From: Lysinibacillus xylanilyticus
GTDB taxonomy: Bacteria > Bacillota > Bacilli > Bacillales_A > Planococcaceae
NCBI RefSeq assembly: GCF_001183605.1
Contig: NZ_LFXJ01000011.1
Location: 15,607 to 79,606, forward strand
Direction: 5' to 3'
DNA length: 64,000 nt
This document shows, one piece after another, positions 48,512 to 57,186 of this stretch (positions within the stretch are counted from its first letter, which is position 1; each line of letters starts with the position of its first letter). The translations under genes and the position numbers were made by a program. The notes below the pieces were generated by a model, which searched no databases, was not told the origin of the DNA, and saw only the letters and a program-made list of their open reading frames with translations.

Positions 48512-48897
48512 TTATTCGTTATTATTTTCATCTAACAATGGAGAGGATTCATTTTCATCTTCACTACTTTCGCTATGATTCAAAGATGAATGGATAGCGC
48601 TGTCGATTACTCTGCTGTCTTTTACTTTTATTCCTTGTTGTCCGCCACTTCATCATTATTGTCATCAGCAATACCGCTTCTGTCGTTTCCATCGGCGAAT
48701 TGGGAGTTTATATTTCTAGTACTGTCGTTTAGGGCATTTTGACCGCCTCGGTTGGCATTAGTACCTACATCCTTATTGATTTGTCCTCCACCTTCAGCCC
48801 TTTGATTAAGATGGATTTCTTTATTGCCAATATTAATAGTAAGATTGATGGTAATATGATTTTTAGATGGATCCTTTGAATGTTCATTATCAGGCAT
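48512..48897 (-). CDS. Acidic Asn-rich small protein, apparently frameshifted
   Basis: The intact reverse frame (48628-48897, 89 residues) starts at ATG 48897 after AGGAGGTG and reads MPDNEHSKDPSKNHITINL, then a Gly/Asn/Asp-rich tail ending VADNKE. Directly at the stop a different frame opens and continues for about 43 codons (GGQQGIKVKDSRVID..., then SESSEDENESS and a DENNNE end at 48512), with the same acidic composition. This looks like one gene with a one- or two-base shift near 48630-48650, or a real recent mutation. Unknown function; perhaps spore associated. Confidence 0.5.
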
Positions 48898-49084
48898 AAT
48901 TTTCACCTCCTTCATTTTAGCATTACTCTTAAGTTATTAATCTTTCTGAAGCATACTTGTTTATGTAGCCCTAAGTTGTATAAATAATGTGAGAAGATGG
49001 AGGCTGAAAAACTGTTCCTTATCGTAAAATTTGTTAAAATGAATAGGATTTGAATATAAGAAGAACTGGAACGGTGAGTCAACG

Positions 49085-49960
49085 TTGAGAACATTTAAAA
49101 AGGTTTATATAGAAATAACGAGTGTCTGTAATTTAGCATGTAGCTTTTGTCCTCCAACTGCTCGTGCAAAGGGACTTATTAAAGTAGAACAATTTAATAA
49201 AATATTGGATGAAATACGTCCTCATACGAAATATATTTATTTGCATGTAAAAGGAGAGCCACTTTTACACCCACGTATTGATCAGCTACTTGACGCAGCA
49301 CACGAGAAAGGTTTTAAAGTTAACATTACAACGAACGGTACACTGATTAAAAAGAATCATGAAAAGATATTAGGGAAACCAGCCTTACGCCAAATCAATT
49401 TTTCTTTGCATAGTTTCGACGGTCATGAGGGATCGGAAAATCGTGAGAAATATTTAGGGGATATATTAGATTTTGTGCGAGCTTCGAGAGACTATAGTAC
49501 GATTATTTCGTATCGTTTATGGAATTTACAAAAGGATAATGTTACAGATATTGCGGCACGGAGAAATCGTGAAACGCTCGAAATTCTAGAAAATGAATAT
49601 AATCTTGATTATCGTATCGAAGAAAAAGTGCAGCCCGGTAAAGGTGTAAAGATTGCTAATAATATTTATTTAAATCAAGATCATGAATTCAAGTGGCCAA
49701 GCTTACTGGAGCCGGAGGATGAAGGCAAAGGTTTTTGCCATGCACTGCGAAGCCAAGCTGCTATTTTAGTGGATGGTACAGTAGTACCGTGCTGTCTTGA
49801 TGGTGAGGGCGTTATTAATTTGGGGAATGTGAACGAGAAATCTTTCACAGACATTGTTCAAGGAGAACGTGCAAATAATATTGTCGACGGATTTTCACGT
49901 AGAGAAGCAGTCGAAGAGCTATGTAGAAAATGCGGCTATCGTCAAAAGTTTGGAATGTAA
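49085..49960 (+). CDS. Radical SAM/SPASM domain protein
   Basis: A 291-residue enzyme with the radical SAM cluster motif CNLACSFC at residues 13-20 or so, then KGEPLLHP (GGEP-like SAM motif) and ITTNGT. The C-terminal part has additional cysteines (FCHALRSQ, VPCCLDGEG, CRKCGY), which suits a SPASM auxiliary cluster. Start is TTG 49085; a weak site GGAACGGTGAG lies upstream. No precursor peptide or partner gene is adjacent, so the reaction is unknown. Candidates are peptide modification or anaerobic maturation. Confidence 0.85.
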   Translation: MRTFKKVYIEITSVCNLACSFCPPTARAKGLIKVEQFNKILDEIRPHTKYIYLHVKGEPLLHPRIDQLLDAAHEKGFKVNITTNGTLIKKNHEKILGKPALRQINFSLHSFDGHEGSENREKYLGDILDFVRASRDYSTIISYRLWNLQKDNVTDIAARRNRETLEILENEYNLDYRIEEKVQPGKGVKIANNIYLNQDHEFKWPSLLEPEDEGKGFCHALRSQAAILVDGTVVPCCLDGEGVINLGNVNEKSFTDIVQGERANNIVDGFSRREAVEELCRKCGYRQKFGM

Positions 49961-49967
49961 TAGAAAG

Positions 49968-49999
49968 ATCCATTTGGTTTTAGGCTAAATGGATTTTTT
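49968..49999 (+). terminator. Terminator after the radical SAM gene
   Basis: ATCCATTT / AAATGGAT stem followed by TTTTTT. Confidence 0.75.
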
Positions 50000-50038
50000 A
50001 TATGGTCGAAACAATAGCATGCCACCATGCTAAAACGG

Positions 50039-50094
50039 GCTCATCACCAAAAGTTATGGATGACATTTGTTATAACGAATACCATGTGTAGGTG
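50039..50094. repeat. Left end of a family B repeat
   Basis: CTCATCACCAAAAGTTATGG, then ATGACATTTGTTATAACGAA and ACCATGTG. It matches the start of the copies at 55183 and 61402. The right part is absent. Confidence 0.5.
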
Positions 50095-50151
50095 GATATT
50101 AGCCGCATTAAAGCAGTGTATCAAAAATTTTCGAAAAATAGATTGTGGCTA

Positions 50152-50188
50152 GTCGTCAAAACGGCTCCAACGTCATTGACCATTGGAG
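50152..50188 (-). terminator. Terminator of the XRE regulator
   Basis: On the reverse strand AGCTCCAA pairs with TTGGAGC, followed by CGTTTTG. The stem begins within the last codons of the gene. Confidence 0.55.
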
Positions 50189-50562
50189 CTGTTTTTCTTT
50201 GATTGTGAATCAATAGTATCTAAAAAATCCTTCGTAATGCGTACTACGTATTTCACTTCGTCTAAATTGCGCTCCCTTAATACTGAACGATGTATGTCAA
50301 GCACAAGGTTCTTTTCTTCAATATCAGTAACACCAGATAATTTTTGAAAATTAAAAAGCTCTTCAGGGGCAATATCTAACGCTTTCATCAGTGTTTCTAA
50401 AGTGCTTAATGTGATATTAGATTGCCCGTGTTCAATATTTGAGATTCGTCCTTTACTAAAACCTAGTTTCCCCGTCTTTTCTGCTACTTCTTCCTGACTA
50501 AGCCCCTTGGAAACCCTAATAATTCGGAGTTGTTCGCCTACTAGCTTTAAAAAGTCTGACAT
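50173..50562 (-). CDS. XRE family helix-turn-helix regulator
   Basis: A 129-residue DNA-binding protein. The HTH_3 domain covers residues about 8-70 (LRIIRVSKGLSQEEVAEKTG, then FSKGRISNIEHGQSNITL and LETLMKALDI); the C-terminal 50 residues are helical and charged. ATG at 50562 with GAGGTGAA before it. It is divergent from the HsdS-like gene with 210 bases between them, so it could control that gene; this is inferred from position only. Confidence 0.88.
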   Translation of the reverse strand: MSDFLKLVGEQLRIIRVSKGLSQEEVAEKTGKLGFSKGRISNIEHGQSNITLSTLETLMKALDIAPEELFNFQKLSGVTDIEEKNLVLDIHRSVLRERNLDEVKYVVRITKDFLDTIDSQSKKNSSNGQ

Positions 50563-50775
50563 ATGATTCACCTCTAAGTAAAAAGCTAGTGAAAAACATT
50601 AAAAATGCCTATACCATTATAGTGGTATAATAGAGATAATGTTACAATAAAATGGTACAATGGTTAGTAGTAAGTGTTTATTGAGAGAAAAGACTATGTA
50701 AAACGGTGTTGATGATTCTTCAGTAGCTTGTTTTAGAGTACAGCTAATTCTATTTAAGGATTGGAGGATTCAAGC

Positions 50776-51411
50776 ATGGTAAAGCGTTATCGATTAGAAG
50801 AAGTTGCTAAAATAGAAGAGGGGAAAATAGTACCGAAGAAAAAGTATTTTACAAACGTCGGAGTACCCCTAATTACAGCAGAAAATTTAAAAAAATTAAT
50901 GCTAAATGGTGATATTGAACAATTACCAAAAGTTAATATTACATTTAATAAACATTTTAAGTGTGTACCAGTACCAGCTAAAACCATCATTCTTACTAAA
51001 GCTAATTTGAAGGAAACAAATAAATATATATATCAATGCGAAACTGAAATATGTATTGCAAATGATATCGTCGCTATTATTCCAAATGAAACAATTATTT
51101 TAAGTGATTATTTATTACACTTTCTTAGATGGTATCAAATTAATAAAAGATGGCATCATTTGTACCAAATATCCATAGATATTCCGATGTTAACTATCCA
51201 ACACAAAATGGTGCAAATTTTAAATACGATTCAGCTTTTATTAAAAAATAAAGAGTCTTTAATGACAGCAGTAGAGGGGCTACCGCTGCATCTTGAGAAT
51301 TTTTCGACGCAATTAGAAAATCACTCAAAGAGTTTACATGATGGGTTTAATCAGGCTCAGCATCTTTACGATATTATGCTACATAAAATTTTTAAGGGTG
51401 AGCTTAAATAA
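50776..51411 (+). CDS. Orphan HsdS-like half subunit (single target recognition domain)
   Basis: A 211-residue protein resembling one half of a type I restriction specificity subunit. N-terminal TRD-like part: MVKRYRLEEVAKIEEGKI, then YFTNVGVPLITAENL. C-terminal helix: HKMVQILNTIQLLLKNKESL and YDIMLHKIFKGELK, the spacing helix and closing motif of HsdS. Full HsdS has two such halves (about 400 residues); here there is one, and no hsdM or hsdR neighbour. ATG 50776 follows TTGGAGGA. It may dimerise to make a full S, or serve something other than restriction. Confidence 0.65.
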   Translation: MVKRYRLEEVAKIEEGKIVPKKKYFTNVGVPLITAENLKKLMLNGDIEQLPKVNITFNKHFKCVPVPAKTIILTKANLKETNKYIYQCETEICIANDIVAIIPNETIILSDYLLHFLRWYQINKRWHHLYQISIDIPMLTIQHKMVQILNTIQLLLKNKESLMTAVEGLPLHLENFSTQLENHSKSLHDGFNQAQHLYDIMLHKIFKGELK

Positions 51412-51479
51412 TCCATAAAGAGGAAAAGTTCTTCATCCTAGCTGGGGTGGAGAAAAAAGTCAGTGTAAGGAAAAGACCT

Positions 51480-51812
51480 CACACCGATTTTTATCAATTA
51501 TGCCTCGGCATAATTCCGTAACATCCGCTGGAGGCTTTGGCCAACACGATGTTGGTCACTCAGTCGTGTGTTGTTGCTGCCGCAACGCTTTCGCACAGAT
51601 AAAACCGTGTTGCTGTCGCTGCGCTTTCGCACAGATAAATTGCCACAGGACGTGGCGTTCTCAGACTGAGTTCCTCTATTTCAGCGAATGTTTGGACACC
51701 TGTTGAAAGTAACTTAAAACCGCATTCATCTCACCACCTATAGAGATGGGCGACTTCTGTAACTGACGCTTTTCTTTCGCTACAGAAAAAAATTGCTGAA
51801 ATAAGTTAAATA
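51480..51812. repeat. Large family A repeat with nested modules
   Basis: Begins ATTATGCCTCGGCATAATT, runs through CACGATGTTGGTCACTC, two modules CGCTTTCGCACAGATAAA, GCCACAGGACGTGGCG, TTTCAGCGAATGTTTGGACAC, CTCACCACCTATAGAGATGG and ends TTGCTGAAATAAGTTAA. It combines every piece seen in the copies at 4396, 25006 and 45473. A 68-codon forward frame across it is not credible. Confidence 0.75.
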
Positions 51813-53479
51813 TCGATAATTATAGGTAAAATCATTGGTTTTCTTTTTGTTTGTGTAAATAGATATTGTCCGACTGCTCTTTTGATTTCTCTTTTTAAGA
51901 CATGGATTGGCTGCTTACTTTCTTCCTGAAGTTCATTAATCGTTTCTTTGACGAGAATATTTACTTTAGTTAAAAGCTCCTCAAAATCTTTGGCATAAAC
52001 AAAGCCTCGTGAAATTGTATCTGGTTCTGAAATGAAGGCACCATCTATTTTATTTAGTGTTATAACGATAACGAGCATACCGTCTTCTGACAGCTGTTTG
52101 CGATCTCGTAAGACAATTCCTTCTACTTCACCGATACCGATACCGTCGACATACGTATCACCTGAAGGGATTTTACGTGTTTGCCTAGCCATTGTATTTT
52201 CAATATCAACAACATCCCCGTTTTTCATAATAAACGTATGTCCTCTTTTGACACCGACGGACTCAGCTAATAAACGATGCTGATGTAACATACGGAATTC
52301 ACCATGAATCGGAATGAAAAATTTGGGCTTCATTAGCGTCAGCATTAGTTTTAAATCTTCCTGATATCCATGACCTGAAACGTGCATACCTGTATTACTA
52401 GACGAGCCATAAATAACCTTCGCACCTAGCTGGAACAAATTATCGACGATCCGTGAAACACCCTTCTCATTCCCTGGGATAGGGGATGAAGCTAAAATAA
52501 CTGTGTCATCAGGTAATATTTTGACTTCACGATGATTGCCATTTGCTAGTCGAGAGAGTGCAGCTAATGGCTCACCCTGACTTCCCGTACATAGTACAAC
52601 AACTTCTTCAGGTGGGAGATATTTCACCTCACGTGCATCTAATAACATATCATCAGGAATGTTTAAATAGCCTCGCTCAAGTGCAACATCTACAACATTC
52701 ACCATACTACGGCCAAGCAATGCAAGCTTTCTATTTGTAGCAATTGCTGCATTTACAATTTGCTGTATGCGATTAACATTAGAAGCGAAAGTAGAGATAA
52801 CGATTTTACGTTCGGCATGTAAAAATGCATCTTCAATATGATTACCGACAAGCTTCTCTGAAGGAGTTAACCCAGGTCGTTCGGCATTAGTACTTTCAGA
52901 AATAAGTACAAGTACGCCTTCTGATCCTATCTCAGACATTTTATGAATATCTGCGAATTGATTATTGACAGGCGTTAAATCAAATTTAAAATCTCCAGTG
53001 TGTACTACATTCCCTTCTGGTGTATTAATAACGATTCCTAAGCAATCGGGTATACTATGGTTTGTTCTAAAGAAACTAACATCAACTTGTCCGAAATTTA
53101 ATGATGAATAAGAATGAATTTCTATTAATTCTGTCTCTCTTAAAAGCTTATGTTCTTTCAGCTTTAGCTCGATTAACCCAAGAGTAAAACGTGTCGCATA
53201 AATAGGAACATTTAATTTCTTTAACAAATAAGGGATACCACCAATATGATCCTCGTGACCATGTGTCACAATTAAAGCTTTGATTTTCTTTTTATTTTCC
53301 TGTAGGTACGTAATATCAGGAATTATTAAATCGATACCTAGTAAGCTTTCGTCTGGAAACTTAGCACCGCAGTCGATAATTAAAATATCATTCCCATACT
53401 GTACTACATACATATTTTTTCCAATCTCGTTAATGCCACCTAAGGCGAAAATCGATAATGTATTGTCTTTTGTGGACAA
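51806..53479 (-). CDS. Ribonuclease J
   Basis: A 557-residue metallo-beta-lactamase/beta-CASP ribonuclease. The beta-lactamase motif HGHEDHIGG sits near residue 74, followed by NHSIPDC, HTGDFKFD, the beta-CASP part (STFASNVNRIQQ), and HGEFRMLHQH. It has 5'-3' exo- and endonuclease activity on RNA. Start is TTG (53479), with GGAGGG eight bases upstream; an ATG nearby is out of frame. It is closer to RNase J1 than to J2 by the ALGGINEIGKNMYV start. Whether this is the main J1 or a third paralogue cannot be told. Confidence 0.93.
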   Translation of the reverse strand: MSTKDNTLSIFALGGINEIGKNMYVVQYGNDILIIDCGAKFPDESLLGIDLIIPDITYLQENKKKIKALIVTHGHEDHIGGIPYLLKKLNVPIYATRFTLGLIELKLKEHKLLRETELIEIHSYSSLNFGQVDVSFFRTNHSIPDCLGIVINTPEGNVVHTGDFKFDLTPVNNQFADIHKMSEIGSEGVLVLISESTNAERPGLTPSEKLVGNHIEDAFLHAERKIVISTFASNVNRIQQIVNAAIATNRKLALLGRSMVNVVDVALERGYLNIPDDMLLDAREVKYLPPEEVVVLCTGSQGEPLAALSRLANGNHREVKILPDDTVILASSPIPGNEKGVSRIVDNLFQLGAKVIYGSSSNTGMHVSGHGYQEDLKLMLTLMKPKFFIPIHGEFRMLHQHRLLAESVGVKRGHTFIMKNGDVVDIENTMARQTRKIPSGDTYVDGIGIGEVEGIVLRDRKQLSEDGMLVIVITLNKIDGAFISEPDTISRGFVYAKDFEELLTKVNILVKETINELQEESKQPIHVLKREIKRAVGQYLFTQTKRKPMILPIIIDI

Positions 53480-53651
53480 GCATATTCCCTCCTAATTTTT
53501 CAGTATGTTCTTTTAATGAAAATTCAGCATTAGTAGTATAGCTTTAAGCGTTTCATCCTATACGAAAAGACAATTTGAGGATAAGCGTTAATATAAGATT
53601 TTCATGAAGAATAGAATAGAGGAACGAATAAAATAAAGGGGATGTGACTGG

Positions 53652-54416
53652 TTGTCGAATTACTTACAGCATGCGATGTTTGAACATAAGTTTTGGCTAA
53701 GGATACTGAAAGACCATTCTCAATTTATTCATGATTCCTTGTATCCATTGGAAACAGAGGATATAAAAAGAGCGAGTTCATTTATTCTTCAATTTTCTCA
53801 ACTGCTTGCCTATGTTAATTCGATAGATGCCAATAATGCGGTTTCCTTTTCACTTACAGTCGATGAAGCGGTAGAACAACTAAAGCAATTTAAATTTTAT
53901 TTGCTTAGAAAGCAATTAACGGGAAATATTAATACCCATCTACCACCTACCTTTTTTAATCACATGGTGAATGAATTAGAGGAATATCAAAATGTACTTA
54001 GCTATCTGAAGAAGGGGGAAGTCCCGCCAATCTTTCATGAGCTACATCATCACTTACTCTGGCTGTTAGATGCATCAGGACATGCAGGTATCATTCATGA
54101 CGATTTGGATGGTGTAGAAAGAAGATTGAGGCAAAAAAGTACTACCTTTGCACAACATTTTGAAGAATTTTATTTAAAAGCAGTGGAGCTTACAGGATAT
54201 TTGCGTTCAAATATAAACTCATTCCCCGCATTAACTCGCTTTAACCATGATGTGGATATAGAGATGGGATTATTCAAAACTTTTTTACGGGAGTTAGAGG
54301 AGATGGAGTTAAGTGCAGAAGTATTAGGCACATTTACAGCTTTAATGGCGGATCATATGCTAAGAGAGGAGCAATACTATTTATCGAAGCTTGCACAATC
54401 TAGAGGTGAAGGTTAA
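53652..54416 (+). CDS. DUF2935 family protein
   Basis: A 254-residue all-helical protein with two similar halves of His-rich four-helix type (EHKFWLRILKDHSQFIHDSL, and FNHDVDIEMGLFKTFL; HELHHHLLWLLDASGHAG). His and Glu residues at regular places suggest a metal site. Family DUF2935 has no settled function. TTG start at 53652 follows GGGGATGTGAC. Monocistronic, terminator behind. Confidence 0.8.
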   Translation: MSNYLQHAMFEHKFWLRILKDHSQFIHDSLYPLETEDIKRASSFILQFSQLLAYVNSIDANNAVSFSLTVDEAVEQLKQFKFYLLRKQLTGNINTHLPPTFFNHMVNELEEYQNVLSYLKKGEVPPIFHELHHHLLWLLDASGHAGIIHDDLDGVERRLRQKSTTFAQHFEEFYLKAVELTGYLRSNINSFPALTRFNHDVDIEMGLFKTFLRELEEMELSAEVLGTFTALMADHMLREEQYYLSKLAQSRGEG

Positions 54417-54465
54417 TTTATGTGGCCATAGCGTTCACTTTTGAAATGTAGGCATAAAAAGTGAT

Positions 54466-54497
54466 GGCAATCTGAGGTTTTCAGATTGCCTTTTTTA
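54466..54497 (+). terminator. Terminator after the DUF2935 gene
   Basis: GGCAATCTGA / TCAGATTGCC perfect stem with GGTTT loop, then TTTTTT. Confidence 0.88.
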
Positions 54498-54594
54498 TTC
54501 CGATAAATCAGCATAATGTACCGATAAAATTGGAAAACATTCCGATAAATCTACATAATGTACCGATAAAACTAAAAAACATTCCGATAAAATC
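54497..54594. repeat. Iteron-like array, CCGATAAA every 21 bp
   Basis: CCGATAAA starts at 54500, 54521, 54542, 54563 and 54584, each exactly 21 bases apart. Spacers alternate between a CATAATGTA type and an AAAACATT type, giving a 42-base superperiod. The array lies between two terminators in a convergent intergenic region. Confidence 0.85.
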
Positions 54595-54625
54595 TTAGTT
54601 CTACGCCGCTATCGTTGGGAGTGTG

Positions 54626-54655
54626 AGGCTATCTTGTTATGAGATAGCCTTGTTT
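54626..54655 (+). terminator. Terminator-like hairpin before the L,D-transpeptidase 3' end
   Basis: AGGCTATCT / AGATAGCCT stem followed by TGTTTATTTTT on the forward strand. Confidence 0.6.
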
Positions 54656-54659
54656 ATTT

Positions 54660-55154
54660 TTAGGGATGAATAATAACCTCAGTACCGATTGGGACAATGC
54701 TTGCAAGCTCTTCGACATCCTTATTATGCATACGAATACAGCCGCGTGAAACGGCATGACCAATAGAGCTAGGATCATTAGTTCCATGAATACCATAGTG
54801 CTCTTTAGATAAACTCATCCACATTGTTCCAAAAGGACCACCGGGATTTGGAGCCTTGTTAATGATTATAAAATCGCCAGTAGGTGTATCGTGTAACATC
54901 CTTCCAACCGCAATTGGGTATTGCTTTTGAAGAATATTATCCTTATATAACCGTAGCCATCGGTTTTCAGTAGAAATATCTATTCTATAAGGAATAGTAT
55001 TTGGATTAGGAAATCCAGGTATAACAATTTGTTGGCCCAAATATAGTACATTTGGATCTAATCCAGGATTAGCAGCCATTATGGACGATAACGGTGTACG
55101 ATAATTTCTAGCAATTTGGGCCAATGTTTCGCCTGCCTTAACTGTATGAATCAA
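54660..55154 (-). CDS. L,D-transpeptidase with LysM domain (YkuD type)
   Basis: A 164-residue exported-spore/cell-wall enzyme. An N-terminal LysM ([17 protein letters not shown] to about residue 50) is followed by the YkuD catalytic domain with HGTND ... [15 protein letters not shown], carrying the catalytic Cys. It makes 3-3 crosslinks or attaches lipoproteins to peptidoglycan. Like B. subtilis YkuD it lacks a signal peptide, which suggests a forespore/spore coat route. Start TTG 55154 follows GGAGGTGAT; longer frames exist but cover the ribosome site. Confidence 0.92.
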   Translation of the reverse strand: MIHTVKAGETLAQIARNYRTPLSSIMAANPGLDPNVLYLGQQIVIPGFPNPNTIPYRIDISTENRWLRLYKDNILQKQYPIAVGRMLHDTPTGDFIIINKAPNPGGPFGTMWMSLSKEHYGIHGTNDPSSIGHAVSRGCIRMHNKDVEELASIVPIGTEVIIHP

Positions 55155-55182
55155 ATTTATCACCTCCAATAAAATAAGATTT

Positions 55183-55273
55183 ATCACCATAAGTTAGGGA
55201 TGACATTTGTTAAAACGTATGTCGCTTTGGACGACCCCAGTCGGAACGGAAATCAACCTCGCGTTATGGTGAT
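55183..55273. repeat. Minimal family B repeat (91 bp, both ends intact)
   Basis: ATCACCATAA at 55183-55192 and its complement TTATGGTGAT at 55264-55273 bound a 71-base core with GGATGACATTTGTTAAAACG and CAGTCGGAACGGAAATCAA. This is the cleanest copy for defining the family. Confidence 0.75.
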
Positions 55274-55328
55274 GTGTTTAAAATATTTGCTTTAATACAG
55301 GTTATGCCGTAGATATAGAAAAATCCTT

Positions 55329-55392
55329 TAACTTCTTTCAGCTATTGTCTTTTATAGCGACAGCTACAATTATGCCGAGGCATAATTGATTT
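55329..55392. repeat. Truncated family A repeat
   Basis: TTAACTTCTTTCAGC, then one short module (TATAGCGACAGCTAC) and the tail palindrome AATTATGCCGAGGCATAATT. The right inverted end is missing. Confidence 0.6.
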
Positions 55393-55468
55393 TTCATGAG
55401 GATAGCAACTGCGGTTAGTTGGATATGATAAGCAGTGACAAACCATAACCAGTAACCGAGGAGCATTT

Positions 55469-55702
55469 ATGAAAGAATTTAAAATTACTTATTTTTTTGA
55501 TGAAATGCATTATGTACGGAGATTTATCCATATCGAATCACAAGAAAAAGCAGAGGCATTAGTTCGTAGCGAACGAGATCAATATATATCCTTTACAGAT
55601 AGTAGAGGGATGTATCATGAGCTGCATACAAGACATGTTCGAGTCATTCAAATATCTGAATATCATCGCATCGATAAAAGCGCGAAAACGAAAGGTACAT
55701 GA
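55469..55702 (+). CDS. Small hypothetical protein
   Basis: A 77-residue soluble, mostly charged protein (MKEFKITYFFDEMHYVRRF..., C-terminus DKSAKTKGT). GAGGAGC before the ATG. No family recognised. First of a run of small genes (55469 to 57161) that look spore or stress related by size and composition. Two other small frames follow within 40-300 bases. Confidence 0.7.
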   Translation: MKEFKITYFFDEMHYVRRFIHIESQEKAEALVRSERDQYISFTDSRGMYHELHTRHVRVIQISEYHRIDKSAKTKGT

Positions 55703-55743
55703 TTTGTCCAACATTGCACACATTATAGGTAAAGGAGTGAGCA

Positions 55744-55956
55744 ATGATGGACATAGAAAACATACCACATGAGAAAAAAGTATTTATGAACTTAGCAAGC
55801 AAGAATAAACCAGACATGGTTGAATCAGATACTATAAGTCTTTTCGATTTACATGAAGATATGCAAACGGTCGATGCTATACCGATCAAGGAGCTCAATA
55901 AGAAAGTAGAACGAGAAGGCGATGAATTGATCGAATTACAGCCTGATGAATTATAG
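55744..55956 (+). CDS. Small acidic hypothetical protein
   Basis: A 70-residue acidic protein (MMDIENIPHEKKVFM...LQPDEL). AAAGGAG sits seven bases before the first ATG; a second ATG follows at once. No recognised domain, no membrane helix. The next gene begins 15 bases after its stop, so they are probably cotranscribed. Confidence 0.7.
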   Translation: MMDIENIPHEKKVFMNLASKNKPDMVESDTISLFDLHEDMQTVDAIPIKELNKKVEREGDELIELQPDEL

Positions 55957-55971
55957 AAAGTAGGTATTTGA

Positions 55972-56169
55972 ATGACTGACCATAATGAAGCTCAGTTTAC
56001 TTCTGCTGGAACAAATATTAATGAAGTAGTGAGAAAAAATGCAGAAGGTGGTTTATCTTACAATGAAGTGAAAAAGCTGCTAGCTCAAAGAGGTGGGGCT
56101 GGTACTGAAATATATAGTGATACAGATGTCGAAGAAGTAAAGCAACAGATTCATGGGAAAAATCAATAG
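55972..56169 (+). CDS. Gamma-type SASP-like spore protein
   Basis: A 65-residue Gly/Asn/Gln-containing protein. Two segments resemble the repeated unit of gamma-type small acid-soluble spore proteins (consensus TEF.SET..Q.VR.QN): TSAGTNINEVVRKNAE near the N-terminus and GTEIYSDTDVEEVKQQ near the C-terminus. Gamma SASPs serve as amino acid reserve for germination and do not bind DNA. The linker (LSYNEVKKLLAQRGG) is not part of the usual pattern, so homology is tentative. The ribosome site is weak, which may mean coupling to the gene upstream. Confidence 0.55.
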   Translation: MTDHNEAQFTSAGTNINEVVRKNAEGGLSYNEVKKLLAQRGGAGTEIYSDTDVEEVKQQIHGKNQ

Positions 56170-56302
56170 GCTAATTGGGAGGAGTATGAAATTAATTACT
56201 CCTCTATTTTTATTTTGTAAAAGTGCGCTTGTGATGAAAAAAATCACTGATTAAAACTTCACTTTATTTTACAATGAAAAGTAAAGGTAAGGAGGTATAC
56301 GA

Positions 56303-56473
56303 ATGGAGGAAAAACGTTGTCCGTTATGTGGACAAGAAAATCATTGTGGGATAGTAAATGGGCAAAAGGATTGTTGGTGTATGACAGAAAGCTTTCCTAA
56401 AGAAATTCTTGAAGCGGCACCTAAAGATCAATGCATTTGCCAAAAGTGCTTAGATACATATAATGAAGATTAA
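56303..56473 (+). CDS. Cysteine-rich CWC family protein
   Basis: A 56-residue protein with eight cysteines in the pattern CPLCG ... HC ... CWC ... CIC..C, the Cys_rich_CWC family signature. It probably binds zinc or another metal through these cysteines. AAGGAGGT lies six bases before the ATG. Unknown role. It is monocistronic with no clear terminator. Confidence 0.8.
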   Translation: MEEKRCPLCGQENHCGIVNGQKDCWCMTESFPKEILEAAPKDQCICQKCLDTYNED

Positions 56474-56579
56474 TCGTTAGGCCTTAAAAATACTTCAATT
56501 GCTGTAGAGATCATTTGGTACAATTGTCTACCACACAACAACCTATCGGACATATATTACTCTGAAAGGAGTGTGTCTA

Positions 56580-57161
56580 ATGACTAAACCAATTGTACTC
56601 AGTAATGTAACTAAGGCATATTTAGAGGAATACCAAAGGATCCTCGATAAAATGATGCAGGGCATGACCTATGTGACAATTACATGTAGTATTTCAGATA
56701 ATTTTATTAAGCAAATATTACCGCATCAAGTAGCTGCTATTAGAATGTCGGAAAATGTTTTGCAATATACCACTAATATATTTGTACAAAATCTCGCATT
56801 AGAAATAATAGCAACAAGTACGGAGACTGTTGAATGCCTCGAAGCGATACAAAATAGATGCTGTATCGTACAAAATTCGGAATGTGAATTGTACGAATAC
56901 ATGTGTGCTTATAAAGAAATTACCGGGGCTATGTTCCAAGCAATGAGTTTGCCGCCAGTTTCTAATAATATTAATATAAACTTTTTGCGAGAAATGATTG
57001 TCCACCATCAGGGAGGAGTTCGACTAGCACAAAACGTTTTAAGGTTCTGTATTTGCCAAGAATTAATACCAATCCTTCGAAATATGATTCAAACTATGTG
57101 CGATCGTATTTGTGAAATGGAAAAATTACTGGATGCTTTAAAGGATTGCGAGAATTGCTAG
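56580..57161 (+). CDS. DUF305-like His/Cys-containing protein
   Basis: A 193-residue helical protein. Two HQ segments (LPHQVAAIRMSENVLQ and VHHQGGVRLAQNVLR) match the DUF305/ferritin-like repeat, in which His and Met or Asn residues are spaced as in metal-binding bundles. Several cysteines are scattered (NRCCIVQNSEC, CENC end). AAAGGAGTG before the ATG 56580. It may sit on the spore or bind metal; function unknown. Confidence 0.65.
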   Translation: MTKPIVLSNVTKAYLEEYQRILDKMMQGMTYVTITCSISDNFIKQILPHQVAAIRMSENVLQYTTNIFVQNLALEIIATSTETVECLEAIQNRCCIVQNSECELYEYMCAYKEITGAMFQAMSLPPVSNNININFLREMIVHHQGGVRLAQNVLRFCICQELIPILRNMIQTMCDRICEMEKLLDALKDCENC

Positions 57162-57186
57162 TTTGAACGGCCCATTTATAAAGTGA

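Noticed and set aside
54500..54591. CCGATAAA copies as SigD promoters
   Set aside because: The match to the SigD -10 is partial (CCGATA only), no TAAA -35 at the right spacing, and the place is a convergent region between terminators.
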